Shown here: positions 45,749-55,989 of the stretch, piece after piece
Position numbering within the stretch: position 1 is the stretch's first letter
Layout: every line of letters begins with the position of its first letter
Source of the DNA: Pyxicephalus adspersus
Taxonomy: Eukaryota; Chordata; Amphibia; Anura; Pyxicephalidae
NCBI RefSeq assembly: GCF_032062135.1
Contig: NC_092861.1
Span: 136,609,698-136,673,697, forward strand
Length of the DNA stretch: 64,000 nt
Direction: 5' to 3'
Translations under genes and position numbers: made by a program
The notes under the pieces: generated by a model
Database searches by the model: none
What the model was told of the DNA's origin: nothing
The model's input: only the letters and a program-made list of their open reading frames with translations

Positions 45749-48700
45749 CATTATTTGTATACACTTCTTTTATATTGCAGACAGAGCAGTGCCCCTTTGC
45801 ATTTGTTCTGAAAGTTTGGTAGTGAATAGTGATTACAATATTATATATATTTCAATAGTACACATATTATATATGCATATTTTTATTGGTGGTGCTCAGT
45901 TTACTATTAGCTTTTTTAAATTCCGTTATATTTTTCAGGAAGGAGAGATGCTCATAGGTAACATTTAAATCACATGGGTTAAATCTTCAATAAATAAATA
46001 TTATTTTAAAACTGCCAACCCAAATGTTTGTACCCTCGATCTCAATTCTATGCATAAAAAGTAACAAAAGTACAAAAAAAGAGGTTACAAGTAAAAATGA
46101 ATAGCTATTAGACAACCATACATATAACTACATTTAATTATTACAAAACAATGTAACATAATAGCTTTCTTTTAGACCTTTGTCAGTAACTGGACCACTT
46201 TGGACAGGACTTTTGGAAATATTTTTTTTGTTTGTGCTTATAGAAGGTCACTATTTCATGTTTTTATCATTCCGTGTTTCTAGATATACTCAACAATGCC
46301 ATATTTGATGAAAACCATGATGAGATTGTCATTGTAAAGGACATTGATGTGTTTTCTCTTTGTGAACATCACTTGGTACCATTTTTTGGCAAGGTATGGA
46401 AAAAAAATTAAAAGAAACCGTGACAAACGGTTGAGAGGTAATGGGAAAGGGAGGAGGGAGACAGAGAGGAATAAAGAGAGAACTCTAAGGAGAAAAATGT
46501 TAAGTGGAGGTGAAGAAGAGGATAAAGATGGGAAAGGAAAGAACATGGGGCAGAGAAGATGGATGAGAGATCAAAAGTGGTTGAGGGGTGGGGAAAGTGG
46601 TCAGTACACAAAAGTTGCAGCAATAAATATAATCTATTTGTACTTTGAGTTTAGGTCCCCTATCTGCCTGGTATATTATTCATTATATATCATTAGGTGC
46701 CCAAAGTAAAACTGTGGCCAAGTTATGCACTCTCAGATCTGTATACATACAAAAGTTGAAACCATTAAAGTACACATGCCAGTGCATCAGCAATAATAAG
46801 GTGAGCAGATGCCAGGGACATTTAAATATTTACATAACCTTAACAAGTATTATGCATAAGTCCCCATTGACTTCTAGAGTGCCAGGGATTATGGAGCAAT
46901 TTATCTTTAAAAAAGAGGATGTTGTGGAGTTGTGCCATTGTGGTCTCAGCACTGTGACTCCCCCTCTTCTTGTGCCCTTGCTATGTACTTACATTAGAAA
47001 TTAGAATGCTGGCAAACTGGTAATCATTCATTAAAGATAAATTTCTCCACAATGACTGCATCTACAGAGTGAGTAGGGACTTGTTTTAAAGCATATTTAT
47101 TTCTGGTTAAAGAATTGTAAATTGCTGAATATGAGGGGGCTCATTTCTCTTCTTCACATTTCTCATTTTTGTTTTAGCTTTAGAAATTATATTGTAACAT
47201 GTTTGTCTTTTGTTTTCACAGGTTCATATTGGCTATTTACCCAACAGAAAAGTAGTTGGACTGAGCAAGCTGGCAAGGTAATTCTTATGGAAACTGTGCA
47301 AACTGTGTGGGAAGTGAGAACCAGAATTAGATAATGCATACCATATCATTTTTTCACAAATGTGTCTGTTTACGGTTATGTCCCATAAAAAGCTTTCCTA
47401 CAGTTAGGTATATTGTGCAGCAATATCCGACGGGCATTTCAGAAATATGACATGCTTGGACTGACTTTTTTTTTTAATTCTTCCAGGATTGTTGAAATCT
47501 TCAGCAGGAGGCTTCAAGGTTTGTAGACAAAATAATATATTTATTGTAGAGAAAAATGCAGGTTATTGCTAAGGGCATCAATGTAATGACATCAATGATT
47601 TAAAGAGGAGCTGGTGCATGACTGAGGGTTGGCATGTTTGCACACCATACCTATACATTATGGCACACATAGGTTTGCCCCCCCACCGGAGCTGTCAGCT
47701 GTGCCTTATTTTCCTGCTGATGACTTAGTTTAACTCCTGCAAAAGGATGTTGGAGTTTCATCATTTCAGCACTTGACTCTTAAGGTCCTTTTGGATCCTT
47801 GCATTATGTAACAAATATATATAATTTTTCCTCTAGGCGCATAATGCATCATTAGCACATTTTTAATGTAAAATGTAACACAATGCAAGATGCATTTTAG
47901 ATGCATTTCATATTCCTTTTCTTCCTTAAGTATCAAAGGAAATATGTTCAACATTGGAATATGAGCGTATTTCACAGAAAAGAGTTAGGTGGCGTGGGGA
48001 CAAAAAGTGTCAACTGAGAAGGAAAAGTAAATTCCACAACATATATAATATAGTCACAACAGTTACACCCTTAGGGGATGGTTGATTATCCTTCTCAGAC
48101 TATTCCATGCAACACTAGGAACGCTTTTTATGTTAACAAATATGTTTGTGAAAGTCAGTTATATTTGACGTTAAACAACTATATAGAACTCAACTAATAG
48201 CAAAAGAAAAGTGCATTTAATCTTAACTGAGAATGTACATAAGGTCAATAGCCACATATAGTTAATAAGTACTCTATATACCTGACAGGTTTCGCCATTT
48301 TGGCTTTTTCAGGGGACTTCATAGGGACTTATATTGGTAGTAGATCATGGCTGGTGATTGTGGTGGTAAAGTTGAGGGGTAAGTGTAAGGGCTGAAAGTA
48401 AATTAAGGTAGTTGAGATACTTGAGCTGTGTTTCACAGGGGAAATAATAAAGAAAAAGGAGACTGATAATTCTAGGGTAGAGGAGGTTAAAGAATACTCA
48501 TACCTTCACGGAGGACAAAGTGATCCCAGATCATCCTGGAACTTATAGAATTTAGTAGGGACTATTTTCACAAAATAGTTGTAAAGTACTAATGCCTTTA
48601 AGGGGGGAGGGTGGCTGTTCCATATAATTCTGGAGCTTAAGGTGTATTTATTAGATTCAATAAGGAGGGAGAAACACTGTTTCCCAAAAAGAGTTTTTTG

Positions 48701-51235
48701 CTGAGAATTAGGAGGGGTGATGTGTGATACCAATGGATACTTCAGGAAAAGAGTAACAAGGTGCCTGCAGTCAGCCTTCACAGGCCTTTCTTCTGCTATT
48801 AGCTGAGTTCTGTATAGTTGTTAAACATAAAATATAACTGACCTTTACAAACATATTTGTACGCTAAGAGACGTTCCTTTTTTTCTTCTTCCATATACTT
48901 ACCAATATACCTGGCTTGGCAACTCATTACCTACTTGTAATCATATATTTTGGGATCCCACTTTAAATGTATTATTCGATGCAACACAACAACGTAGATT
49001 AAAACTTCCTTATTAGTACTAGGGATGAGCGAGCAAGAATATTAAGTTGGATCTCGCTGCGAATCAGGCCTTTCTCGCTTACCGAAAATGTAAGCAAGAA
49101 TGACCTTCTGATTCGCCAAGAGGACGAGATCTCACCGAACAGGAGGATTTCCAGGGCTGCATCATGGAGCCCTGGAAATCCTCTGCGATCCCCGGGCACT
49201 AGAGGTTTATTAACCTCTAGTGCCCCAGGGATCGCACACTCTTCTCAATGAATGCAGTTACAGCTGCAATCATTGATATGCCCAGCACAGGAGAAACTCC
49301 TGACATTGTAATATAAGTATCTCTTACAAATGATACACTTGTTACAGATACAAATGTAACATTTGTAAGAGATACTTATATTACAATGTCTGGAGGTTCT
49401 CCTTTGTCGGGCATCTTCTCAATGATTGGAGCTGTGGCTGCATTCATTGAGAAGAGTGTGTGATCCCCGGGGCACTAGAGGTTAATTAACCTCTAGTGCT
49501 GGAGATCCCACACTGTTCTCAATAAATGCGGTCACAGCCACATTCATTGAGAACGATTCCCTGAAATTTGGCTGACCCATCGGAAGTTCGAGAAAATTTT
49601 CACGAGAATCCCAGAGGCATTCTCACTCATCCCTAATTAGTACATCACAACACATTCAAAAGGTTAAGACATCTAAAGGAATTCAGATCAATACTCAGAA
49701 AGAACTATTTTTTTCATCAACCTTCTAACTTTTGCAAATGATGATGATCGTTTGGCTGGCACCAATAATCTCATTTTGTTTTATATATTTGCAGTTCAAG
49801 AACGTCTTACAAAACAAATTGCGTTAGCCATCAATGATGCTCTACAGCCAATGGGAGTAGCTGTTGTTATGGAAGCTTCGTAAGTAATGCATTGATTGAT
49901 TTAAAAAAGTTTCTTATGTATTCCAGGATCCTATATTCTTTATTCTGGATTTAACAATAGACCATAGAGGTGTTTTTTTTTTTTTTTGCATAATGCCATA
50001 AATATTTCCCTAACAATAATACAGAAAACATTTTTAAAGCTATACATGTCTTAGCTCTGTTCTCTATGGTAGATTCAGCAAAACAAAAAATTAGTCTGGG
50101 AATGAGGGAATGCTTAGACCAGGGGTGTCAAACTCAAATACACAGTGGGCCAAAACTAAAAACTTAGACAAAGTTGCGGGCCAACCTTGAAATTTATTGA
50201 AAAAATTGAGGAAATTTTTCATTAGATATAAACCCTTTTCATATGGCACAAGCTTATAATAGAGAAAGAATTTCTCTAGCAAAAAATGTTTTTTTCAAAT
50301 TTATTTTAAGAAAAAAATCTTATGCCTCTTCTCTATTTGTAACCTTATCAGTTAAATTTCAATGGTAACCTTTTTGCACAGGCTAATACTAATAATAACA
50401 ATATTCTTCTATAAAAATCCAACCATTCAAGTCCATGCCTTGGAGTAGCAAGGAAAAGTACAGCGGAGGGGAGTGCTGGAAATGCCAGACGCGGCCAATG
50501 CGGGGCTAAATCTTATGAGTGGCCCACCGCTGGAACTCCCTCCTCACTGAAATAGCACCGCTACTAAAATTCCCGGGATTACTTGCGTCTATAAAACAGT
50601 CCAATGCGGGGCCACGCATAGGTAGAGAGCCTGCAGGTCTAAAGACACAAGTGATGCCCGGAATTGTAGAAGCAGCGCTATTTCAATGCAGCAGCGGGCC
50701 AGCTGCAGTTCATATTTAGGATTCCTTTGGGGGCCAAAAAAAAATGTTGGGGGCCAGTGTTTGACACCCCTGGCTTGGACTAAAGGGTGGAGGCCAACAA
50801 GCTCCAATAGTGGATAAAAGTCACTGAGCCAAATTTGTCATCAGATTTGAATCACTTTCACTATTCTTTCAGTGAATATGAACAGTGCATGAATATTGTA
50901 AAAAGTGATTAGCTTTGATAGACCTTCCTTTATCTCCCCCCATAAGCACAGACAGATGTGAACGTGAATGTTTGCAGAAGGGTTGATACATTATTTTTTA
51001 GCTGGGTAGTACTGATGACTGCTGTCAGTAGCTTTAGTTCCACTTCTCTTTATGCTGAAAATCATGGCCTGTACCTGCAATCATTGAGTGTTTTGTTTTC
51101 TCCCCCAGACACATGTGTATGGTTATGAGAGGCGTGCAGAAAATGAACAGCAGAACCGTCACCAGCACAATGCATGGAATCTTCCGAGATGATCCTAAGA
51201 CCAGAGAAGAGTTCCTCTCACTGATCAAACAATAG
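41937..51235 (+). CDS. GCH1: GTP cyclohydrolase I, six coding exons, complete (GCH1 family, possibly the GCH2 paralogue)
   Basis: Converts GTP to 7,8-dihydroneopterin triphosphate, the first and rate-limiting step of tetrahydrobiopterin and pteridine-pigment synthesis; the family enzyme is a cytosolic homodecamer. Coding exons read by eye: 41937-42216, 46284-46393, 47222-47277, 47487-47518, 49795-49879, 51109-51235. Lengths 280, 110, 56, 32, 85 and 127 sum to 690 nt, giving 229 residues plus TAG. Every intron is GT...AG and the phases keep the frame. Residues 1-45 are a poorly conserved N-terminal tail; about 46-229 is the catalytic domain. Zinc ligands are Cys120 and His123 in CEHHLVPF and Cys191 in [32 protein letters not shown] and GLSKLARIVEI are family signatures. 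The human protein as I recall it is 250 residues with a longer tail, and its ligands are offset by 21. Substitutions in conserved stretches (VVMEAS, TMHGIF, end SLIKQ) exceed what I expect for a tetrapod GCH1 orthologue. Continuing past the exon 1 donor gives a short readthrough with no family similarity. Confidence 0.96.
42217..43870 (+). other. GTP cyclohydrolase intron 1, left part
   Basis: Starts with gtaagt. Unique sequence with no second gene seen. Confidence 0.6.
43880..45230. repeat. Degenerate tandem array in intron 1
   Basis: Phrases such as tctctggcagtctctgtgta, atgtcacagtttctagcag and tgcagtctctataacattct recur irregularly. A hAT-type MITE (43946-44189) is inserted in it, and 44840-45040 looks like another foreign insert. 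Confidence 0.75.
43946..44189. mobile_element. hAT-type MITE with perfect 8-bp TSD
   Basis: Termini CAGTGGTCGCCAACCTTTTT and (reverse) CAGCGGTCGCCAGGTGG. Flanked by CTCTATAC at 43938-43945 and 44190-44197. Confidence 0.93.
46394..46605 (+). repeat. Polypurine tract immediately after exon 2
   Basis: About 200 bases of almost only A and G on the + strand directly downstream of the exon 2 donor. The reverse reads as a Ser/Phe/Leu-rich open frame that is an artefact of composition. Confidence 0.85.
48118..48877. mobile_element. Unclassified element bounded by about 90-bp inverted repeats (GTP cyclohydrolase intron 4)
   Basis: The left arm (ggaacgctttttatg, caaatatgtttgtgaaag, tcagttatatttgacg, gaactcaactaatagc; 48118-48207) is repeated inverted at 48877-48788 (ggaacgtctcttagc, caaatatgtttgtaaagg, tcagttatattttatg, gaactcagctaatagc). 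Between the arms lie a hammerhead-like motif (minus strand) and a 91-codon minus-strand frame (48781-48506) that I do not recognise. Confidence 0.65.
48269..48330 (-). ncRNA. Diverged hammerhead-like motif, probably inactive
   Basis: Minus strand, in order: aagtccctat and ccc (helix I), ctgaaaa (core, with the required G changed to A), extra a, gcc/ggc helix II with loop aaaat, gaaa, cctgtc, agg and atagagtactt (helix I). The architecture equals that at 25799-25857, including the additional adenosine, while helix I sequences differ but still pair. Confidence 0.4.
49020..49635. mobile_element. hAT-type non-autonomous element with 8-bp TSD (intron 4)
   Basis: Termini TAGGGATGAGCGAGCAAG and (reverse) TAGGGATGAGTGAGAATG. 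Exact 8-bp duplication ATTAGTAC at 49012-49019 and 49636-49643. Contains a perfect 31-bp inverted repeat (49302-49332 with 49360-49390) and repeated gggcactagaggtt blocks. Second copy at 19656-20140. Confidence 0.93.
50120..50772. mobile_element. hAT-type element in intron 5
   Basis: Termini CAGGGGTGTCAAACTC and (reverse) CAGGGGTGTCAAACACTG. Target duplication GCTTAGAC (50112-50119) and GCTTGGAC (50773-50780), one mismatch. Internal ggttggcccgcaac-type sequence on the reverse is shared with 59570-60010. The small open frames inside are not recognised. Confidence 0.9.
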
Positions 51236-51375
51236 AAGAAACTCCTCTGTATATGTGCACAGTGTTTTTGTACTCAACACAATCAACTGTAATAGAATTG
51301 ATTCTTCAATTATTGGTGCTAAACACTTCATATTTTATGTTACCTTTAAAAAATAAAATTGTGTGTTTTACATAA
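51236..51375 (+). terminator. GTP cyclohydrolase 3' UTR and polyadenylation signal
   Basis: The stop TAG at 51233-51235 is followed by an AT-rich stretch with a canonical AATAAA at 51352-51357 and a GT/T-rich stretch (gtgtgtttt) just after it. This predicts a short 3' UTR of about 130-150 bases. Other signals further downstream cannot be excluded. Confidence 0.7.
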
Positions 51376-52029
51376 TAACGTGCCAGTGATTGGGTATGAG
51401 TTTACATTTTACAGATCCTATGATGGAGTAATATTTTTTGTGCCTCTAATAGTTTTTATGACTACTAACTTTTTCAATATACAGTAAAAAAGCTAAATCA
51501 GATCTGGTAAATGCTATAGGTACTGATATTCAAACCTAGAATTTTCTTTCATAAAGCCTAATTCCTAGCAAACAGTTAAGTACACAGATAAAATGAAGCT
51601 TGGGGAGGAATTGTGCCCCAAGGCAGGTAAAAGGCATGAAAAACGCCACATATGGGAGGCAGACTGCAGTTTGAGGCAGACCCCCACATAACTCAAATCC
51701 ATACTTTTTTTTTAGTTTTGAATGGAATAGAAAGGTCCATTTTGTGGGTTTTATGGTTTCCAAAACATGCTAGAGGAGCCCACCAACATGGAAACCAGCA
51801 CAAGCTTGTTGCACCTTGATTTAGTCTTACTGTGCAGTTACAAGGACTGTACCTATACACATGAATAGATGCTGGGTTAGCATGGGTTAGCCAAAAGAAA
51901 TAATTGTTTTTTTTTATCATTTTCAAACAGGCAAACAATTCTTTAACTGTGCTTAAAGGTAAAGCTAGAATACTTGACAAAATGGCAAATAACAGTGATC
52001 TCTCCAGCCCATTTTAACTGGTTGGACCA

Positions 52030-52165
52030 CCCAGCACTACTCAGTGACCAACCAGCTATTTTTGGGTGGTTTCTGAAGAGTTGAGTCACTAAACAAGGGG
52101 TTGCCACCCACCCACAATTTCTTACCACCCGGCTTAAAATAAAATCTGTCTTGAACACTGAATAA
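52030..52165. mobile_element. CAGTGTTCTCC-family MITE, 5'-truncated relative
   Basis: Contains ggtggtttctgaagagttg, ggggttgccacccacccac and ggcttaaaataaaatctgtc followed by cttgaacactg, matching the right two-thirds of the copies at 1391 and 62209. Confidence 0.65.
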
Positions 52166-52648
52166 GATTGACATGGTACAATTACATTTACTACCACTCT
52201 TCCATATAAAGGGGGTCTGAGATTCCCTGAAACATCCCCTGATGGAATATCTTCCAGGTTCATCTGTTTCAACGACAGCAATTTATTCTTCACCAGGAAA
52301 TGTTTCTGCAATTGTCAGATTTACAGCTTTATAAATAGACCTCTAATTGTCATTATTAGGAACCTCCATATGGAGTATTATGGGGGAGCTGATTCAAACC
52401 TCAGATATCAATGACCTGGTGTTATCTTTGTGTGTAGTGTTAGAGAACACTTGAAGGTCCTAACAATGGTGGTTCTGGACTTTGTGAGTCTGGCAGGGAA
52501 TTTTAAAAGATTGATAAATTATTTTTAATCCATTACTCCACTGTAAGGGAAACATTTTGAATTTGTCCAGGCCTGGCTGGCCTAGCACATTCAGCCTAAG
52601 AGTGGTCTGTTTCATGCCACAAGAAGTCTCAGAAAAAGATCAGACTAA

Positions 52649-52965
52649 AGCTACGTACACACGGCAGATTTTTATCGCCCGAAAATCGGCATCGGCCAAA
52701 TATCGGGCGAAAATCTGCCGTTTGTACAGTCGGTGTCGTCCATCGTCCGAACGACCGTCCTGCCGGATCCAGGGACGATGGACGACAACCGATCCTAATG
52801 AAAGGGAAGGGGGGAGCGCGCAGCAGGGTGCCGCTCCGTCACTCTCCCCCTCCCCTCTCCATAGAGCATGTACAGCACTGTTCATGCATCGTGCAGTCCC
52901 TTGTCGTTGGAAAGGATCATGAAAGATCCTTTCCAACGACAAAAATTGCAAGTGTGTACGCAGCT
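52649..52965. mobile_element. Harbinger-like non-autonomous element with TAA TSD
   Basis: Termini AGCTACGTACACACGG and (reverse) AGCTGCGTACACACTTG. TAA at 52646-52648 and 52966-52968 fits the 3-bp TWA duplication of PIF/Harbinger elements. Strong internal palindromes are built of cgatcgtcc-type words. Related units at about 61120-61443 (opposite orientation) and 63690-64000. Contained frames are non-coding by composition. Confidence 0.82.
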
Positions 52966-52984
52966 TAATTTACCCTGCATTGGT

Positions 52985-53400
52985 TGTGTCAGGAAAAGCC
53001 TTTGTTGTCCAAATAGGACGTAAGAGCAGTAGTATAGTTTGCCAAGGATCATATAGACAAGGATCAGGCTTTCCTCAACAATGTGCAATGGAGCGATGAA
53101 TTAAAAATAAAATTGTTTGGCCGGAGTAAAAGTAGACATATTCGGGGCAAAACAAACACCGCCGTTCTGGAGAACTACTGTAAAAACGTGAAGCAAGTAA
53201 TTTGCTAGTAAATGTTTTGAATCCTGGACCAGATTCATTCCAGGTTTGCTGGATCGCCCAGCTTCACTGATAAAAGTGTATTCTCTCCAGCCTTGGAGAG
53301 CTTTAATAAATCAGGCCCTGCATGTTCCAGAGTTGAAGCTGAACTGGAAATGGATCTTTCCACATAATAATGATAGTACACTAAGAAAACCACCAAGAAA
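52985..53400 (+). pseudogene. Tc1-like transposase remnant, interrupted
   Basis: 53085-53170 reads QWSDELKIKLFGRSKSRHIRGK, the region around the first catalytic Asp of Tc1 transposases (WSDESK). 53335-53400 reads ELNWKWIFPHNNDSTLRKPP, where the family has the second catalytic Asp context (QQDNDPKHTS). A half foldback MITE (53205-53331) sits between them. Stops and frameshifts make it dead. Confidence 0.82.
53205..53331. mobile_element. Half foldback MITE inserted in the Tc1 remnant
   Basis: Holds only the right half of the family (ctagtaaatgttttgaatcc, ggtttgctggatcgccc, gagagctttaataaatcagg). Confidence 0.82.
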
Positions 53401-53424
53401 TGGTGGAGCGTTATGGACTTGGCA

Positions 53425-53645
53425 TACAGGGGCTTCAAAAAGTATTCAGATCCCTTTTCAATCTTTTTTTAACCTTTGTTATGTTGCACCCTGATTCTAC
53501 AATCTATTACATTTCTTTTTTTTTTTTGTTTTTTTTTGTTTCATTAATCTACACTCAGTACCTCATAATGACAATAAAAAATAATTTTAGATCATTTTAT
53601 CAATTTATTTAAAAATTTAAAAGAAAAAACTGAAATATCACATTT
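53425..53645 (+). mobile_element. Tc1-like transposon terminal fragment
   Basis: acaggggcttcaaaaagtat, tcagatcccttttcaatc, atgttgcaccctgattctac, ctacactcagtacctcataa and actgaaatatcacat are in the order of a common vertebrate Tc1 terminus and subterminal region. Confidence 0.8.
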
Positions 53646-53749
53646 CACCACAAACAAAATTGAGTAGATGGATGAATTATGTTTATTATAAGGGAAGAAT
53701 GAACTGAAAGGCAGAATCTTGTACCTGTGTGCAATGATTTGAGATGAGC

Positions 53750-53975
53750 CTAACATTTGAAGTGGAACTGCTTATGTGTATCTCTCCTCCTATTGTGTGT
53801 TACTTCCCCCACCTCCTAGATTGTAAGCTCTTCGGGGCATGGTCCTTTCCTCTTTCTGTGTCACTGTCTGTATCTGTCATTTGCAAAGCCTATTTAATGT
53901 ACAGCGCTGTGTAATATGTTGGCTCTAAATAAATCATTTTTATTATTATTAATATTAATAATAATAATAATATGT
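53750..53975 (+). mobile_element. L2-like LINE 3' tail
   Basis: tagattgtaagctcttcggg, gtgtcactgtctgtatctg, tgtacagcgctgtgtaatat and a final (TTA)/(TAA) tail match 6280-6425. Confidence 0.85.
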
Positions 53976-54889
53976 ACTAAGCCTACTATCTTGTGCAACC
54001 TTTTTGCCATAATCTAACAAATAAACATTTAATCCACTAAGAAAATTAAACAAATAGGAAAACAAATAAAAAAATGAATCTTTTCAATTCTAGAGTATGG
54101 ATTTTGCAATTACAATATTTAGATTTCTCACAGCTTTTCAAGTTAAAAAGAAAAGACCACCAAAGCAACAGCTCCTCACAGTGGTAGAATAACATACTAC
54201 AAGTGACTATTCAAAAAATAGGCCAAGTCATGTTTTTTTTCTGAATAGGTAATACTTATAGGTAGTATAGGTATAGGTATTTATAGGTAGTACTAATATT
54301 TATTGTGTATTACGTGAAGAATTACATCGTCTTTAAGCTTGATAGAAAGAGTCAGAGGTGGGGCAAGAAGTTAAAGGTGCAGAGCAATAGCTTCATAACA
54401 TCTGAGGTTCTTAAAGTGGAACTAAAGCTTGCTATAATTACCTCCACACAAGAGAGCCAACAAGTTCCCCCACCAATGCTGGTATCATGTCCCAGCCATT
54501 TTGTGTTGGATTCAACATCATTGAGTATATGGACTGGCTGACCTGTGATGGCTAACTCCAACACATGAAAACAGGGGTTAAGCAGCATATATAGCCAAAA
54601 TTGCTTTCTTTAGTTTTGAATTGGTATTACAACCTTAGTCAAGATTTTATTATTGACTGTGTCTCCAATAAAAAGGATTTACCCTTAAGACAGAAAGTGA
54701 TGGGAAATCCAAAATGGTTGCATCCTAGCCCCGAGGAATGGTGTTGCACACAGAGCTGTCTCTATATGTATGCTTGTTCTAGGGCAGCATCCCAACATAT
54801 TAAAGCAAGATGATGAACACAACGGGTTATGCAGCTAGCATGTCAGCCATGGCAATCTCCATTTTTCTTGTATGAAAGATTTTCCTTAA

Positions 54890-55247
54890 CCTCCCTGTCT
54901 GAATAATAATTATTTTTAAACGTCAAAGCAGTAATTTAAAAATACTTATTTTTTAAATATCCTGCCTGGTCCTGCCTCCCAGCAGTACGGTCCCACCAAC
55001 CAGCCGCAAGCTTGCACCTACAGGCCGGCATCTGCGTCTTCTAGCCTCACGTACCGAAAGTTTACTCGCTGGGGACGCAGATGGCAGGCATTAGTGGAGG
55101 ACGCGGCTGGCACCGCAAGAGGATGCCGCGGGCACAAGGTAATACTTAGAAACTCCCTTGCATTTCCACCCCGAGTGTGGCTCGGGGTTACCGCTTTTGG
55201 TACCAAAGTTTAACCTCGAGCCACACTCAGGAAAACCACTAGGGAGG
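54890..55247. mobile_element. piggyBac-like non-autonomous element with TTAA TSD
   Basis: Termini CCTCCCTGTCTG and (reverse) CCTCCCTAGTGG, with TTAA at 54886-54889 and 55248-55251. The palindrome ccccgagtgtggctcgggg and tcgagccacactcagg near the right end identifies the family of 40436-40962. Confidence 0.88.
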
Positions 55248-55254
55248 TTAAAGG

Positions 55255-55765
55255 ACAAGATTACTGGAAATTTGGCAATGTGGGCTGTGTTTTGGGTGAG
55301 TGTGGGGATTATTAAAATATAACTGTACTTCCCTTTATATAGTATTTTTACTAATATTTTAGTAAATATACAACTTCCATTTATAAGGCATGGTATGCAG
55401 ACTAAACTTTTAATGTGTACATGCCAAACTTCATTTACCTTCTATTTTGGGTTCACTCAGTAAAATGTTTTCCCACTTGTGCGTTGCTGTAAATATATTA
55501 CTGCTTAATATCCTAAAACAAAACCTTGTTTAACTCTGTATAGAATAGGCAATGGCTAGTTCTTCTGACTAGTTCCACTGGCAGGTTTGGGTTGGGGATA
55601 TTTCCTGTCTCAGAGACAGTAACTCTCTTCTTAGATGGTTGAAATGGTACATATGCCTGCACCTGCTGTTCTTAAAAGAATAGGAAAAAAAAAGATTTTC
55701 TATGACTATGCCCCAGGAACAATGGTCACCAGACAGAGAGGATAAACCTCCCCAGAAGCGTTAAA
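55255..55765. other. Intergenic DNA, no gene seen
   Basis: Unique AT-rich sequence with no coding signal. Confidence 0.4.
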
Positions 55766-55767
55766 AG

Positions 55768-55987
55768 GACTGATTTATTAAAGTTCTGCAAGCCTGGAGA
55801 CGTAACACTTTCATCAGTGAAGCTGGGTGATCCAGCAAACCTAGAATAGATTTCCTAAAAGTAATTTGCTATTTGTTAACAAATGTTTTCAATCCTGGAC
55901 CAGATCAATTCCATGTTTGCTGGATCACCCAGCTTCACTGATAAAAGTGTATACTATCCAGCCTTGTAGAGCTTTTTGTAAATCAGA
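55768..55987. mobile_element. Foldback MITE
   Basis: Complete copy from gactgatttattaaagttc to gtagagctttttgtaaatcag, with both halves of the palindrome present. Confidence 0.88.
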
Positions 55988-55989
55988 TA

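Noticed and set aside
46280..46623. Minus-strand frames rich in Ser, Leu and Phe opposite exon 2 and the polypurine tract
   Set aside because: Pure composition effect of a purine-rich + strand; no domain.
48506..48781. 91-codon minus-strand frame inside the inverted-repeat element as a reverse transcriptase piece
   Set aside because: No RT or endonuclease motif could be recognised, so it is left as unknown.
52557..52951. Overlapping 100-120 codon frames on both strands
   Set aside because: They fall on the palindromic Harbinger-like element at 52649-52965; openness on both strands reflects GC-rich inverted repeats.
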